A stretch of 64,000 nt of DNA from Pseudomonas sp. Ant30-3 (GTDB taxonomy: Bacteria; Pseudomonadota; Gammaproteobacteria; Pseudomonadales; Pseudomonadaceae). Of the stretch, positions 25,901 through 35,045 are shown piece by piece. The DNA lies in the NCBI RefSeq assembly GCF_000690905.1, contig NZ_JMCL01000072.1, positions 1 to 64,000 on the forward strand, given 5' to 3'. The notes beneath the pieces were generated by a model. It ran no database searches. It had not been told where the DNA came from and was given only the letters and a program-made list of their open reading frames with translations. Numbering within the stretch: position 1 is the first letter of the stretch; the number at the start of each line of letters is the position of its first letter. Both the position numbers and the translations under genes were made by a program.

Positions 25901-27602
25901 GTTAACTCTGGGCGTACTGAACCCGCTGGATCTGCAGCCGATTTATGCGAACGCCGCGCAGAATGCACTGGAAAGCCTTGCCCGGTTCAAAAATCTGTCC
26001 ACTTCGCAGGACTCGGCGGAAGTCGGGCAAAGCATCACCACGCGCTGCGTGGTCGACAATCCTCGACTGATTGCCAACGTGGGGCGGGAAGTGGCGGAGT
26101 TCGAATGCACACTTCTAGACTTTTACGGGGAGCCGCTCAAGGGCGTCCCTGTGTACTGGAGCACCGACCTGGGGGCTTTGTTGACGCCCGAAACACTCAC
26201 CGATGAACGTGGGCGTGCCAAGGCCAGTCTGCAGGCGGGGGCGAGGATCGGCACTGCTCATGTCGTCTTCAATTTGCCGTTGCACGAGCCGATTTATGCA
26301 CCATCGGTTGTGATCGGATGTGATGAAGCGACGCTGTTCTTCCCATCAGAACTTATGTCGCCGTTGCCTGAATCGCCAGTTCTGGCCGGGCGTCTATGGG
26401 AGCAGGAAGTGTCGGCCGTGCTGCTCGACAGATACGGGAACAAGGGCGTGCAACGTCAGGTTATCTGGTCTACCACATGCGGTGAAATCCGCCCGAGCGA
26501 AACCTTTACTGACAAGGACGGGATCGCACGGGCGTGGTACTCCAGTCTGTCAGTCGGCAATGCTGAAGTGATGATCAGTGATATGGAGAGCCATGCGAGT
26601 GCAACGTTCAACGGCACCATCCAGTTTTGCGACAAGCCACGTATCGTCGATGTACCGCATGCCACCGGCGTGGTGATGATCAATCGGCCTCTGACGATGC
26701 GTTGCCAGGTCGTCGGGCTGGATGGCGCGGCAGTTGCCGGCAAGGTTGTGACTTGGTGGACCAGTGCCGACCCTGTCAAAACACAGCAATCGAGCGATGA
26801 AGAAGGCTTCTCCCAAGTAAATATCACCCCTGTCGAGGCGGGCAATCTGACGGTTTTCGCACAGCTTGGCGGCGATCCCGTTACGGAGGTAACGCTGTGG
26901 GTCGTGAGTACTGCGGTGATCGCGAAATACTCGGAGCCCGTGCGTTTCTCGATGGTCGGTGCAAGGCCAACGCTGCAGTGGATCGATGTGATGGAGTCGG
27001 ACGCGACTGATGCCAGGCCGATAGCCAACTATCCAGTTTCCTGGACGCTTAATACTGTTCCTGTCGAGACGATCTCCATTGCAACTGATGCATACGGCCG
27101 TTCGGTGTACCCGTTCAATCCTTCGACAGCAGGCAACTTCAAGGTCATTGCCCAATTGGGACATTCCAGTACGGAGCAAGCGTTCGACCTGACAGTCATT
27201 CCAGCCTTTGAATGGAACGTCCAATTGATCTCCGACCCAGGCACGGCTCATGAATCCAGTGAAACGATTGTCCCGGGCACTGGTGAATTCTCGCTGCTCA
27301 GAAATGGCCATTACCGCTTGGAAATCACCCCCGGTTTGGCCGACTCGTTGAAGGGAAGTCAAGGTGCACTGGGCTGGAGTTGCGACTATTCCACTCAAAA
27401 GCTAGGGGTGCTGTTCGATCCTCCGCTGGCCACTCGTTTTACCTTCACGGACCAGCCTTACGCAGTCGATATCCGCACCCACGATATCAGAAACGGTCGG
27501 TTCCAGATCAGTCTGGTATGCGACCGCTTGAACGAGGCGATGATCATTGGAGGTTCCTTGGACAAGCGTCCCCCCACTCGACGCGACTTGTCGAAACCAT
27601 GA
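22944..27602 (+). CDS. tcaA: Toxin complex TcA subunit, N-terminal half (TcaA-like) with Ig-like tail
   Basis: This 1552-residue protein is the first part of a split TcA, the subunit that forms the host-binding injection channel. The N-terminus (about 1-250) resembles the VRP1/SpvA-like region of TcA and TcaA proteins. A long helical shell region follows to about residue 1030. Residues about 1040-1420 contain several Ig-like (Big_1-type) units with VYWSTDLGAL, VIWSTTCGEI and VTWWTSADPV strand motifs. The last 130 residues match a beta module repeated in the two genes at the operon end. GAGGGG lies 9 nt before ATG 22944. It is the first gene of the operon driven from the 22837 box. No signal peptide is seen. 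Confidence 0.86.
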   Translation: MNTSDERPVNQLAKAVLGEQRVTQVGSFTEYLEQNPSVFELVKLGTGGLQKLGLSRVEAKAMMGRGNALASYMARVFRERNLHGMPTRHNARASVPLPTYMDLINPNTEGSAPAGSIENSASTTAYLVTLREWVRDRIVPQADLKRSVSLQVRRPDVDNLWIDEMAVNRRQSRLEIANAVLEAQINSKLPEGIHDVKTYLRTCRFHHGLPYDHDWESIAYVVATVLKEGSLGDVLRGVDSDYPHFKNRGGRGRRADAALQLSSGIGPLKLSLLLEAPYFSSIESPENVPLRRVDPRTRLVDPTPQASAESFYKDNFGQHAANLDDLRKLGNFTEATRLDQRSVDALLGRGAFTPKLSANAPAIGDPEDLLTGVTAGATYIHAGEQPAIEVKRNADLNAFELHHVGEAGFTQFANRMDRINRKCRLDRLLGKPSHQVDQLLMAAMHAESRGTGKTDIWITVNTLRCLGLFQELSSAYECEMEEFAALIDVLSVYGQDGQLSHFDRVYNRQAMYDEPLRIDDGEFAIMPSTAADQQTVHQICSALKINFETYRYLATVIAKACGLNTHLSRSLKVLSSFWRLVKVARLVELTPIESTALLQTLSNGDGLVAQLAAEPAVSGRGAGDGADALSAIRALTTCVEWCRANDLPVLWLVQHTAPVLVPTVWSELQEQYLRQLRSQVQPMLLTAASLVEAGAPLRGDNEVIVDWLAKLSKLVDAEGLVIGRHDQTEADYLKEVDTAIGKVVVEVLDESTDEERERVHSLVRAVLLRRRDEQRVAVQESCAVYLELDSSLAAQVLVWSQGHPYDFLSKAMSQQPGSLALAQHKSGDPDPFLKMLVELERRGRIVKKLELSAQMLSTLVTGEQYQWFSLESPHEISIQTMYYLAFYQRMIKLARQPEEKMLAYLRQVNELPEELAPDALSLIRDAATDKLATFFGCGIRHVLQCAQHIGSGTGDTQRPILSSLAHLDLLSRTLEFARKGMDATSALTLGVLNPLDLQPIYANAAQNALESLARFKNLSTSQDSAEVGQSITTRCVVDNPRLIANVGREVAEFECTLLDFYGEPLKGVPVYWSTDLGALLTPETLTDERGRAKASLQAGARIGTAHVVFNLPLHEPIYAPSVVIGCDEATLFFPSELMSPLPESPVLAGRLWEQEVSAVLLDRYGNKGVQRQVIWSTTCGEIRPSETFTDKDGIARAWYSSLSVGNAEVMISDMESHASATFNGTIQFCDKPRIVDVPHATGVVMINRPLTMRCQVVGLDGAAVAGKVVTWWTSADPVKTQQSSDEEGFSQVNITPVEAGNLTVFAQLGGDPVTEVTLWVVSTAVIAKYSEPVRFSMVGARPTLQWIDVMESDATDARPIANYPVSWTLNTVPVETISIATDAYGRSVYPFNPSTAGNFKVIAQLGHSSTEQAFDLTVIPAFEWNVQLISDPGTAHESSETIVPGTGEFSLLRNGHYRLEITPGLADSLKGSQGALGWSCDYSTQKLGVLFDPPLATRFTFTDQPYAVDIRTHDIRNGRFQISLVCDRLNEAMIIGGSLDKRPPTRRDLSKP

Positions 27603-27675
27603 ATTGGATTTTGTCCTGACCCGGCTCAACCCACGGCGTGTGGCCGGGTTATCACTCAGCGACAAGGAAATCAAA

Positions 27676-30600
27676 ATGGAAACGATCCAGATCAATGAGC
27701 TGACAGAACGCTATACGGCGGCCATGGTAGACGCCGTCCTGGGGCAGTCACTTTGGCCAGACAACGTCGACCTTAGTGACACTGACGAGTTGAATGACTT
27801 TTTGATGCTCGATACTCAGGACCGCGCCCATCTGGAAGCCACTTGGATTTCCACCGATGTGCGGTGTTTGCAACAGCACATCCAGTCCGTTTACAGCGGC
27901 ATGGAGGTGGGATACGAAAACAGCTACTTCGAAGATGACGATTTACAGTATTGGTACCAGATTCTCAGCCATTACAGCACGTGGTCCGCGAACGTCATTC
28001 TGAAAGACCGGGCCGAGAATTACATTGTCCCGGCTCTGCGCCTGAAGAAAACCGCCCTATTCCGGACGCTGGAAAACAACCTCAGTCAAATGCGTCTGAC
28101 GGCCGATTCTGTGCAGAGGGGCCTGATGGAATATACCCGGTCTTTTCAGCAGATCTGTGACCTTGACATCCTCAGCGGATACATCGATGGCGCTGATGTG
28201 CAAGACGCGCGGTATTGCCTGATTGGCCGCGAGCGGACATCTCCATTCGCCTTCTACTGGCGCACGGTCACGGTTGATCTGAATAACGACAGCAAGAAGA
28301 TTAATCCGGCGGCATGGGGCGAGTGGCAGAAAATTGAAACCGCGACCGCCGGCAAAGTCATGGACATCCGTCCTCTTTACTGGAGAGGGCTCCCGGTATT
28401 GGTCTGGTGTGAATGGACCGAACGCACGCTCAATGCTCAAGGCGTGGTGCAGATTCCATGGTCGCTGGAAATCAAGATGGCTTCCGGATCATTGAACGGT
28501 CAATGGTCTGCCCCTGTTTCTCTCCACAAGCGTGAGTGCGAATTTGACATTTCCAATGGCCGGCTCACGGCTGTGTCGCTGGGTGACGGCGATCCACGTG
28601 ACGACTTGTTGGCTGTCTGTTACACCAACCGTCATCTCCTGGATGGTGAGTCTTCGATCCAGGAAGTGGAAATTCATGAAACCCGCGACGCATTGTTTCG
28701 TAAGGTCCCCGGAGACATCGCCACCTTGCTGATGATGACCTTCGCCCGCTTTCGGGATATCCGGAGCCTGCAGCAGAAAGTTGTACCGGCCGATTACTCG
28801 AAAGTCACCATGACCAGCACTCCGCAGCCGGAGGGCGGCCTCAGTAAGCACTTGTTTCTGGACGCCATCCATACTCGGGAGATCGGCGCAGACAACACAC
28901 CTTTTGAAGTGCTCAGGGTGCGCGGACGCTGCGACGCGGTGGAGGAAACCGGTCGAGTGCTGGAGCGGGTATTCATCGGGTGGAAGGGGATGGCGGGATC
29001 GAGCTCTTTTGAAATACGGATTGTCGAGTCCGGCGAAAGGCAGCTGCGCATCAGCATGGACACTCGCGAAAAACCGACTCAGGACATTCTCCTGAAACTC
29101 GGTCCCGAAAAAGTGTTGATTCACATGTTTAGCAAAGACAGTTTTACGGAAGAATCGGTGGGCGACGGCATTTGGCGCGCGGATGCTGTGGCGAAGTTGA
29201 CACCTAAGTCTCTGACCCTTCTTATTAGCCAGACGCCGGACGAAATTCGCGCCGGTGCAGGTTTTTTTGTCGACGGCCTGGGTGCATTTGCGCTGAATGC
29301 ACAGAATCAGGTTGTGCAGAGGATCTTGTATGCCCCCCTGGCGTTCAGCCTTGAATTCGAGGGCGCGAGTGGGGATGACCGCAAGAAGTGGATCTCGACG
29401 GGGCCGTTGGACGGCCAATACGCCACGCCATGGCTCACCTACAAACGCAAGGCCGAGGTATTAGGTGTCGCTAACTTTCCCATCGACGAGCCAATTGTGT
29501 TCTCCTTTGGCGCGGACACCAAAACGACCTATGGACGCAATCAGTTCAAGGTCTTGCTTAACCAGAGACCTCTTGCATACGCAACCCCTTCGATCGATAA
29601 AAGCAGCCCGGAGGGCGCGCAATTCCTCAGCTTCAACAGTGCACAAGCGCTCAAGCACGTACGGGTCAACTCCACATTCGGGCCGGTTTTGACCAGCCGG
29701 GCGGCTGTGTCCCCGCACGCATTGCTGGCCTGGGATACCCAGCACATTGACGAGCCACCCAGGCCCGACGGGACGATCGAGGAGAACGGGCCTTTTGATG
29801 GCAGCAACGGTTTGTACTTCTGGGAGCTGTGGCTTCATGTCCCGGATCTGGTCGGCTCGCGCCTGAGCGCTGAGGGGCGGCACCAGGAAGCGCAGCCATG
29901 GTTCGAGTACATATTCAATCCATTGGCGCGAGAAGTCGTGCCGCCCGAGAACCCGGCGCCGGGTGAGCCGCCAGTGCTCCCCGCGCCCGCCTATTGGCGC
30001 TGCCGTCCCCTGCAAAACGAGACGATCGACCCGTCTTACGAGAACGCGGCTCCGACCGATCCTGACGCGATCGGTTACACGGCACCGATACATTTCAAGA
30101 TCGCGATTATCCTGCGCTACCTGGATAACCTGATCGCCTGGGGCGACAGCCAGTACCGTCGACTTGACTACGACAGCATGGTCGCAGCCAAGCTCAACTA
30201 CAGCCGGGCATTGTCATTGCTGGGCCGGGAGCCTGACGCACGTACAGCCACGACGTGGGCACCGCAAACCCTCAGTAGTTTATTAAGCAAGGTTCAGGGA
30301 CGCGATGCGCTGAAGGCTTTCGAGCGAGATTTTGCCATTTCGCTGGCTGATGTGCCCGGTGCGATGCAGGCCACTCCGCGCTTCGATCTGCTCGGTAGCG
30401 ACGTGTTTCTACCGGGGATCAATGAACGGCCGAAAGCCATGTGGACGCTGCTCAAATCCAGGATGCAGAATTTGCGCGAAGGGCGCTCGATTGATGGTCG
30501 TACCCTCTCTATTCCCTTGTTCCAGACGATGGACCCTCTTGAACTTTTGCGTGCGCAGGCTGGTGGCAGGCTGGGAGCGACGCACAATCCGGGTGGACCA

Positions 30601-32181
30601 GTCCAGGTGGTGCCGTATAAATGGCCGACCGTGCACAACCTGGCACTGCAAGGTGTGGAGTTCCAGATTCAGCAAGAAGAACAACTCAGGTTCTGGCTGG
30701 ACCAGCATGATCGCAGTGAGCTGGAAGAGCTAAATCAAAGCCATATGCTCGAACTGGTGGATTATGCGCGGTCAGTGCACAAGGCAACAATCGACCAGCT
30801 TGAAGCGACAGCGGCGTCGTTGCGGCAAAGCGAAAGCATGGTCAAAGCCAGAGTCGAGCATTACCAGCACCTATACGACGAGCAGGTTTCGCGATATGAG
30901 TACGAGGTTCTGGAGCGAGCCAAAGATGAAGGAGATTTGCTCGCGACCACGAGTGGTTTTAGAGTGGTTTCTGCAGAACTGGATATTGTGCCCAACATTG
31001 GTGGGACAGCTTTTGGTGGCGCCCGCCCGGGAGCCGTACCTCAAGGTACGGCCGATGGCGTATATACGGGCGCGCAGATTTCCATGACCGGATCCGCGAG
31101 GCTGTCGACCAATGAGCAATATCGCCGACGCCTGGAGGAGTGGGACCTGGTGCTCAATCAGGCGAAGGCCGAAGTCCGGGTGCTGAGTGAGCAAATCCTC
31201 GCTCAGGAGCACTCGATCCGCGCCGCCGAGGCGAGTCTGCAACAGACGGAAGCATCTAATGTCCAGGCCAAGGCGGTATATGCGTTCTACAAGAATCGCA
31301 GCTCTGGTCGCGAGTTAAGCAGTTGGGTAGTCGGGCAAATGAAGACGCTGATCTATCAGGCTTACGATCTGGTAGCTGGCTTGTGTCTGTGCGCCGAAAC
31401 GTGCTGGCAGTATGAAATGGGCGACTTCAAAACCCGCTTTATTCGGCCGGATGTCTGGATGGATGCTTATTTTGGCTTCACCAGCGGTCACTCTTTAAAA
31501 CTGGACCTTATGCGAATGGCGGCTGCGCGCATCAAGCGCGACGAGCACCGTCTTCAGTTGATCAAGACGATTTCTCTCAAGGAACTGAAAGGTGCCGAAT
31601 GGGAAGCATCGGTGGCTGCAGGAAAACTGTATTTCTCGCTGAATCAGAAAATGTTCGATGAAGACTATCCAGGCCTCTACTGCCATCAAATCAAGCGAGT
31701 GGCGCTGACGTTTCCTTGCCTGTTGGGACCTTATGAGCATGTCCGTGCGATTCTGTCTCAGATCAGCAGTACAACCGTTATTGAACCGGACATAAGTGCA
31801 ATCAAATTCCTGCACAATGAGAAAGGAAACCAGGCTCCTGCTGCCAATGTAATGGTGCGAAACCTGCGCCCTTACCAGCAGATAGCGTTGTCCACGGGAA
31901 TTGAAGATAACGGAGCCGTTGAGCCTGTCGACGACCGCTACGCACCCTTTGAGGGGACGGGTGTCCATGCGGACTATGAATTGACCTTTCCACGGCATAA
32001 GACCCAGGCTGCCAAGCTGGCGTCGATACCTGACATATGGATCACAATTTACTATCAAGCGAAAGATGGCGGTCCGGCCTTTGCAGCAGTGGTCGATAAA
32101 GAGCTCGATACCGTCCCCGAACCACCCGCTGGGGGAGCCAAAGCCAAACGTCTGGCCGGCACAGGGAGCAGGCAGTCATGA
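27676..32181 (+). CDS. tcaB: Toxin complex TcA subunit, C-terminal half (TcaB-like): pore and TcB-binding parts
   Basis: The protein has 1501 residues. The first 350 match the region of TcA next to the neuraminidase-like domain (GRERTSPFAFYWRTV, YWRGLPVLVWCEW). A beta-rich receptor-binding stretch follows. Residues about 1010-1330 form long coiled helices (ATIDQLEATAASLRQSES onward, and NQAKAEVRVLSEQILAQE) expected of the pore domain. The C-terminus (about 1340-1470, LHNEKGNQAPAANVMVRNLR to ADYELTFPRH) is the TcB-binding domain. ATG 27676 has AAGGA 7 nt upstream; the longer open frame to 27547 overlaps tcaA and is unsupported. The stop overlaps the next start (ATGA). Together with the TcaA-like protein it should build the pentameric pore. 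Confidence 0.88.
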   Translation: METIQINELTERYTAAMVDAVLGQSLWPDNVDLSDTDELNDFLMLDTQDRAHLEATWISTDVRCLQQHIQSVYSGMEVGYENSYFEDDDLQYWYQILSHYSTWSANVILKDRAENYIVPALRLKKTALFRTLENNLSQMRLTADSVQRGLMEYTRSFQQICDLDILSGYIDGADVQDARYCLIGRERTSPFAFYWRTVTVDLNNDSKKINPAAWGEWQKIETATAGKVMDIRPLYWRGLPVLVWCEWTERTLNAQGVVQIPWSLEIKMASGSLNGQWSAPVSLHKRECEFDISNGRLTAVSLGDGDPRDDLLAVCYTNRHLLDGESSIQEVEIHETRDALFRKVPGDIATLLMMTFARFRDIRSLQQKVVPADYSKVTMTSTPQPEGGLSKHLFLDAIHTREIGADNTPFEVLRVRGRCDAVEETGRVLERVFIGWKGMAGSSSFEIRIVESGERQLRISMDTREKPTQDILLKLGPEKVLIHMFSKDSFTEESVGDGIWRADAVAKLTPKSLTLLISQTPDEIRAGAGFFVDGLGAFALNAQNQVVQRILYAPLAFSLEFEGASGDDRKKWISTGPLDGQYATPWLTYKRKAEVLGVANFPIDEPIVFSFGADTKTTYGRNQFKVLLNQRPLAYATPSIDKSSPEGAQFLSFNSAQALKHVRVNSTFGPVLTSRAAVSPHALLAWDTQHIDEPPRPDGTIEENGPFDGSNGLYFWELWLHVPDLVGSRLSAEGRHQEAQPWFEYIFNPLAREVVPPENPAPGEPPVLPAPAYWRCRPLQNETIDPSYENAAPTDPDAIGYTAPIHFKIAIILRYLDNLIAWGDSQYRRLDYDSMVAAKLNYSRALSLLGREPDARTATTWAPQTLSSLLSKVQGRDALKAFERDFAISLADVPGAMQATPRFDLLGSDVFLPGINERPKAMWTLLKSRMQNLREGRSIDGRTLSIPLFQTMDPLELLRAQAGGRLGATHNPGGPVQVVPYKWPTVHNLALQGVEFQIQQEEQLRFWLDQHDRSELEELNQSHMLELVDYARSVHKATIDQLEATAASLRQSESMVKARVEHYQHLYDEQVSRYEYEVLERAKDEGDLLATTSGFRVVSAELDIVPNIGGTAFGGARPGAVPQGTADGVYTGAQISMTGSARLSTNEQYRRRLEEWDLVLNQAKAEVRVLSEQILAQEHSIRAAEASLQQTEASNVQAKAVYAFYKNRSSGRELSSWVVGQMKTLIYQAYDLVAGLCLCAETCWQYEMGDFKTRFIRPDVWMDAYFGFTSGHSLKLDLMRMAAARIKRDEHRLQLIKTISLKELKGAEWEASVAAGKLYFSLNQKMFDEDYPGLYCHQIKRVALTFPCLLGPYEHVRAILSQISSTTVIEPDISAIKFLHNEKGNQAPAANVMVRNLRPYQQIALSTGIEDNGAVEPVDDRYAPFEGTGVHADYELTFPRHKTQAAKLASIPDIWITIYYQAKDGGPAFAAVVDKELDTVPEPPAGGAKAKRLAGTGSRQS

Positions 32182-35042
32182 ACGAAGAGAACCTTCAAGC
32201 CGGGCACAACTTTGTCAACAATGGTGATTTCGCCAAGGCGCTGGAAGGATGGATCATCAATGACCGAGCCAAAGTCACCCGGCAGTCCGGCTCCTGGAAC
32301 GGCGGATCCGTTGGCTTCATGTACGCCGTCAATGAAGGCCAGGGAAGCCAGACCTTGACGCTGGCCACATTGCCGCAGCCAACGCCCGGCAAGGCGGACT
32401 ATCAATTGGTCTTCCTTTACGAAGCGATGGAAGGTGCTGAGTGCCTGTTGAGGATCCTCGAGGGTTTGGGCGGTGAATATGATCTGAAGCTTGTACCGTC
32501 ACTCAAGCATGGGGTCTCTGTGGACCCGAGCCCCGACCGGCTGGATCTTCACCTCGTGGAGTATCGGCACGCCCTGGAGCTTGATGCTGCTGAAACGGAA
32601 ATTACCCTGACGTTTATCAGCCCGCCGAATGAACGACCAGGCATGTCAAGAGGGTTGCGAGTTGCCGATGTTCGGGTCGAACTCGTGCTCGAGCCTTTGC
32701 GCCTGAACTGCCTGGCGATCGATGGAGAACTGCAGGTACCAGACGACACGCTGCATTTATGCTTCGGTGCTCGTCTTGATCAGTCTCATGTTGTCACGCT
32801 ACTGCCTACACCCGACAGTGTCTGGGTGGCAACCGAAGCAGGCTTACTGGTGGAGGGAGGGCTCAGCGATCCCGATGGTGTGCTGGCTGCCCGTCCATTC
32901 TGGGGAGAAGAGCAGGGCATTGCAGCAGCATGGAACATTGATTGCGCTGACATGGCACAAGATATTCCGATTGCGCGCACCTTGGCCGTACGCAGCCAAT
33001 ACACGGCCGATCTCTATCCGTTGAAGGCTCTTGTGGGGCATTTCAGGCTGGATGTCGTCCCGCTGCAGGAGCCTGCCTGGTATCCGGTCATTGACCTCAA
33101 GCAAAGTGTGGCATTACGGGTGCGAGTGCAGTCTTACTATTCGGATTTCCCACTGGCTGATCGTATCGTTACCTGGACTCTCAAAGGCGCAGATGGCAAA
33201 GAAATCGAGCTGCACACGTGCCCTACGGACCCGTCCGGTGAGGCCGGCTACACCTACACCCCGGATGCAGCGGGTGACCATGAGATCATCGCCAGCGTGG
33301 TCAGTCACTACAAGCCGGAGGATGCCAGGCATGTATTCAAAGTGCGCGCCTTGCAGAACAATCCATGGCTGAGCGCAACGTTTTCTCTGGACGATTCAGC
33401 GTGTTCCTGGGTTTGGGGAAACAAACTCGCCTACCCCAGTCGCGGCGAAACACACACAGTGACGCTAGCGTTTCCCCCCGACCATGCACTGCGCGATTCC
33501 GAAGTGGCGTTGCATCTGCAGGTGGACGATCCAGGCAATCCTTTGGGAGTACAGATCAAGCCTGCGCCTAATGAACTCACTCCGATTGTGGGGGCTGGTC
33601 TGACCTGGAGTATGGACTGTGAAAACCTGCGCGATGGTCGTTTCGAGATTCAGATCAGTTGTTCGGAACTGTTGGAGAGATCCCCCGTCCAGCAATTCAA
33701 CCTGGCGCACAATACGTTGGCAATCGGCGAAACGAAGCAACCTGTGAGATTTCCCGCAGTGGGTGGCCCGGCGTTGCCACTGGCGGTTCAGATTCTTTCA
33801 ACAGTGGACGGGGTGGGCGGAGTGCCAGGGATTGCAGTCGTCTGGAGCCGCGATGGCGTGACATATCCAACGGGTACTGACGGCTGGAGTGTCTACTCAT
33901 TCGACCCAGTCGAGGAAGGAACCTTCGAAGTTTCAGCCACTGCGTGCAGACCCTATGACGCCAAAGAAATCGTCCATCGGTTCAGGGTGACCGTATTAGG
34001 TGAGGAACCCTGGACCCGGTTGGTCAAAGTGACCCTGGCCGATCATGAGCCCGGGACTGTCGGTCTTATCTGTTTTCGTGACAGTGCGCCGGTAGAGCTA
34101 AAGATCGAGCCAATTGGCGAAACGCTGTTGAACGAAGAAATCTACCTGAGCGTGCATGGCGAGGGGGAAGAGGACCTGGGGTTCGACTTCATTCCTTCGG
34201 CTGTTGACAGGCGACAGCTACGCAAAGAAGGACTGACGTGGGGTGTGAGCTCAAACGGTGATAGCAGCGCCCGTTTTTCTCTACACGTGTGTAACGACGG
34301 TCTGGACCCCTATGTACTATCGGGGCGCTTGTTATCCAGAACACTTGAGGGGGAGGGCGTTTTAAAGTTCGACGACAAAGAGCTGGCAGTTGGGAGCACC
34401 GCTTACCCCTGTTTCGGCGGGGAACACACATTGCACTTCACTCCCAAGACGGCAAGCCCATTGACTGCGTTGAAAGTTGCGGCGAAGTGGGCACCGCCTT
34501 CAAGCACTGCTCTGGATGTGATTTTGGACCCGGAGGAAGGGCATGAAGAAGAACTGAATGCCGACGGTATCAAGTGGCAGCTGGACTGCCGCGCCAGTCT
34601 TGCAACGGGTGAATCGGGTCTGTCGCTGGCGTTCGAACAACTTTCACAGGATTACCCGCCACTGCCCCTGTCTTTGGGACATCACCGAATGCAGATCATG
34701 GAAGTGCGAGAGGCCAGCTTTGATCCGATCGTCGGTCAAACCGTTTGGCTGGAACTCAGAACCCAGTCTTACTACACCCAGCGTACGGTACAAGACATCG
34801 AAGTCGCTTTTAAACACGGAGCGACTGAGATGGCGGTGTTGACGGCGGCAAATGGCTGGGCACGCTTTCCCTTTACCCCAACGCAACCGGGTGATGTGGC
34901 AGTGATCGCAACGGTGAACAGCCCCTATGACGGTCTGGCCGCTCCTGCTCACACCTTTAACGTCAAAGTACTGGCCGCTCGCGACGCGCAATCTGCTTCA
35001 CCCACTGCTGCCTATGGAACAATGCTGAAGGACGAGGATTAA
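32178..35042 (+). CDS. Ig/beta-module protein of the TcA operon
   Basis: This 954-residue protein is translationally coupled to tcaB (ATGA overlap). Residues about 8-175 look like a jelly-roll domain of carbohydrate-binding type (NFVNNGDFAKALEGW onset). This is followed by alternating units: a Big_1-like Ig unit with VTWTLKG, VVWSRDG or AFKHG strands and a GDHEIIA or GTFEVSA end, then a beta unit with a GLTWSMDCENLRDGRFEI-like signature. The same beta unit closes the TcaA-like protein. No signal peptide or catalytic motif is seen. It could decorate the TcA shell or bind glycans; this is inference. The frame continues past its TAA stop into the next gene. Confidence 0.78.
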   Translation: MNEENLQAGHNFVNNGDFAKALEGWIINDRAKVTRQSGSWNGGSVGFMYAVNEGQGSQTLTLATLPQPTPGKADYQLVFLYEAMEGAECLLRILEGLGGEYDLKLVPSLKHGVSVDPSPDRLDLHLVEYRHALELDAAETEITLTFISPPNERPGMSRGLRVADVRVELVLEPLRLNCLAIDGELQVPDDTLHLCFGARLDQSHVVTLLPTPDSVWVATEAGLLVEGGLSDPDGVLAARPFWGEEQGIAAAWNIDCADMAQDIPIARTLAVRSQYTADLYPLKALVGHFRLDVVPLQEPAWYPVIDLKQSVALRVRVQSYYSDFPLADRIVTWTLKGADGKEIELHTCPTDPSGEAGYTYTPDAAGDHEIIASVVSHYKPEDARHVFKVRALQNNPWLSATFSLDDSACSWVWGNKLAYPSRGETHTVTLAFPPDHALRDSEVALHLQVDDPGNPLGVQIKPAPNELTPIVGAGLTWSMDCENLRDGRFEIQISCSELLERSPVQQFNLAHNTLAIGETKQPVRFPAVGGPALPLAVQILSTVDGVGGVPGIAVVWSRDGVTYPTGTDGWSVYSFDPVEEGTFEVSATACRPYDAKEIVHRFRVTVLGEEPWTRLVKVTLADHEPGTVGLICFRDSAPVELKIEPIGETLLNEEIYLSVHGEGEEDLGFDFIPSAVDRRQLRKEGLTWGVSSNGDSSARFSLHVCNDGLDPYVLSGRLLSRTLEGEGVLKFDDKELAVGSTAYPCFGGEHTLHFTPKTASPLTALKVAAKWAPPSSTALDVILDPEEGHEEELNADGIKWQLDCRASLATGESGLSLAFEQLSQDYPPLPLSLGHHRMQIMEVREASFDPIVGQTVWLELRTQSYYTQRTVQDIEVAFKHGATEMAVLTAANGWARFPFTPTQPGDVAVIATVNSPYDGLAAPAHTFNVKVLAARDAQSASPTAAYGTMLKDED

Positions 35043-35045
35043 GTT

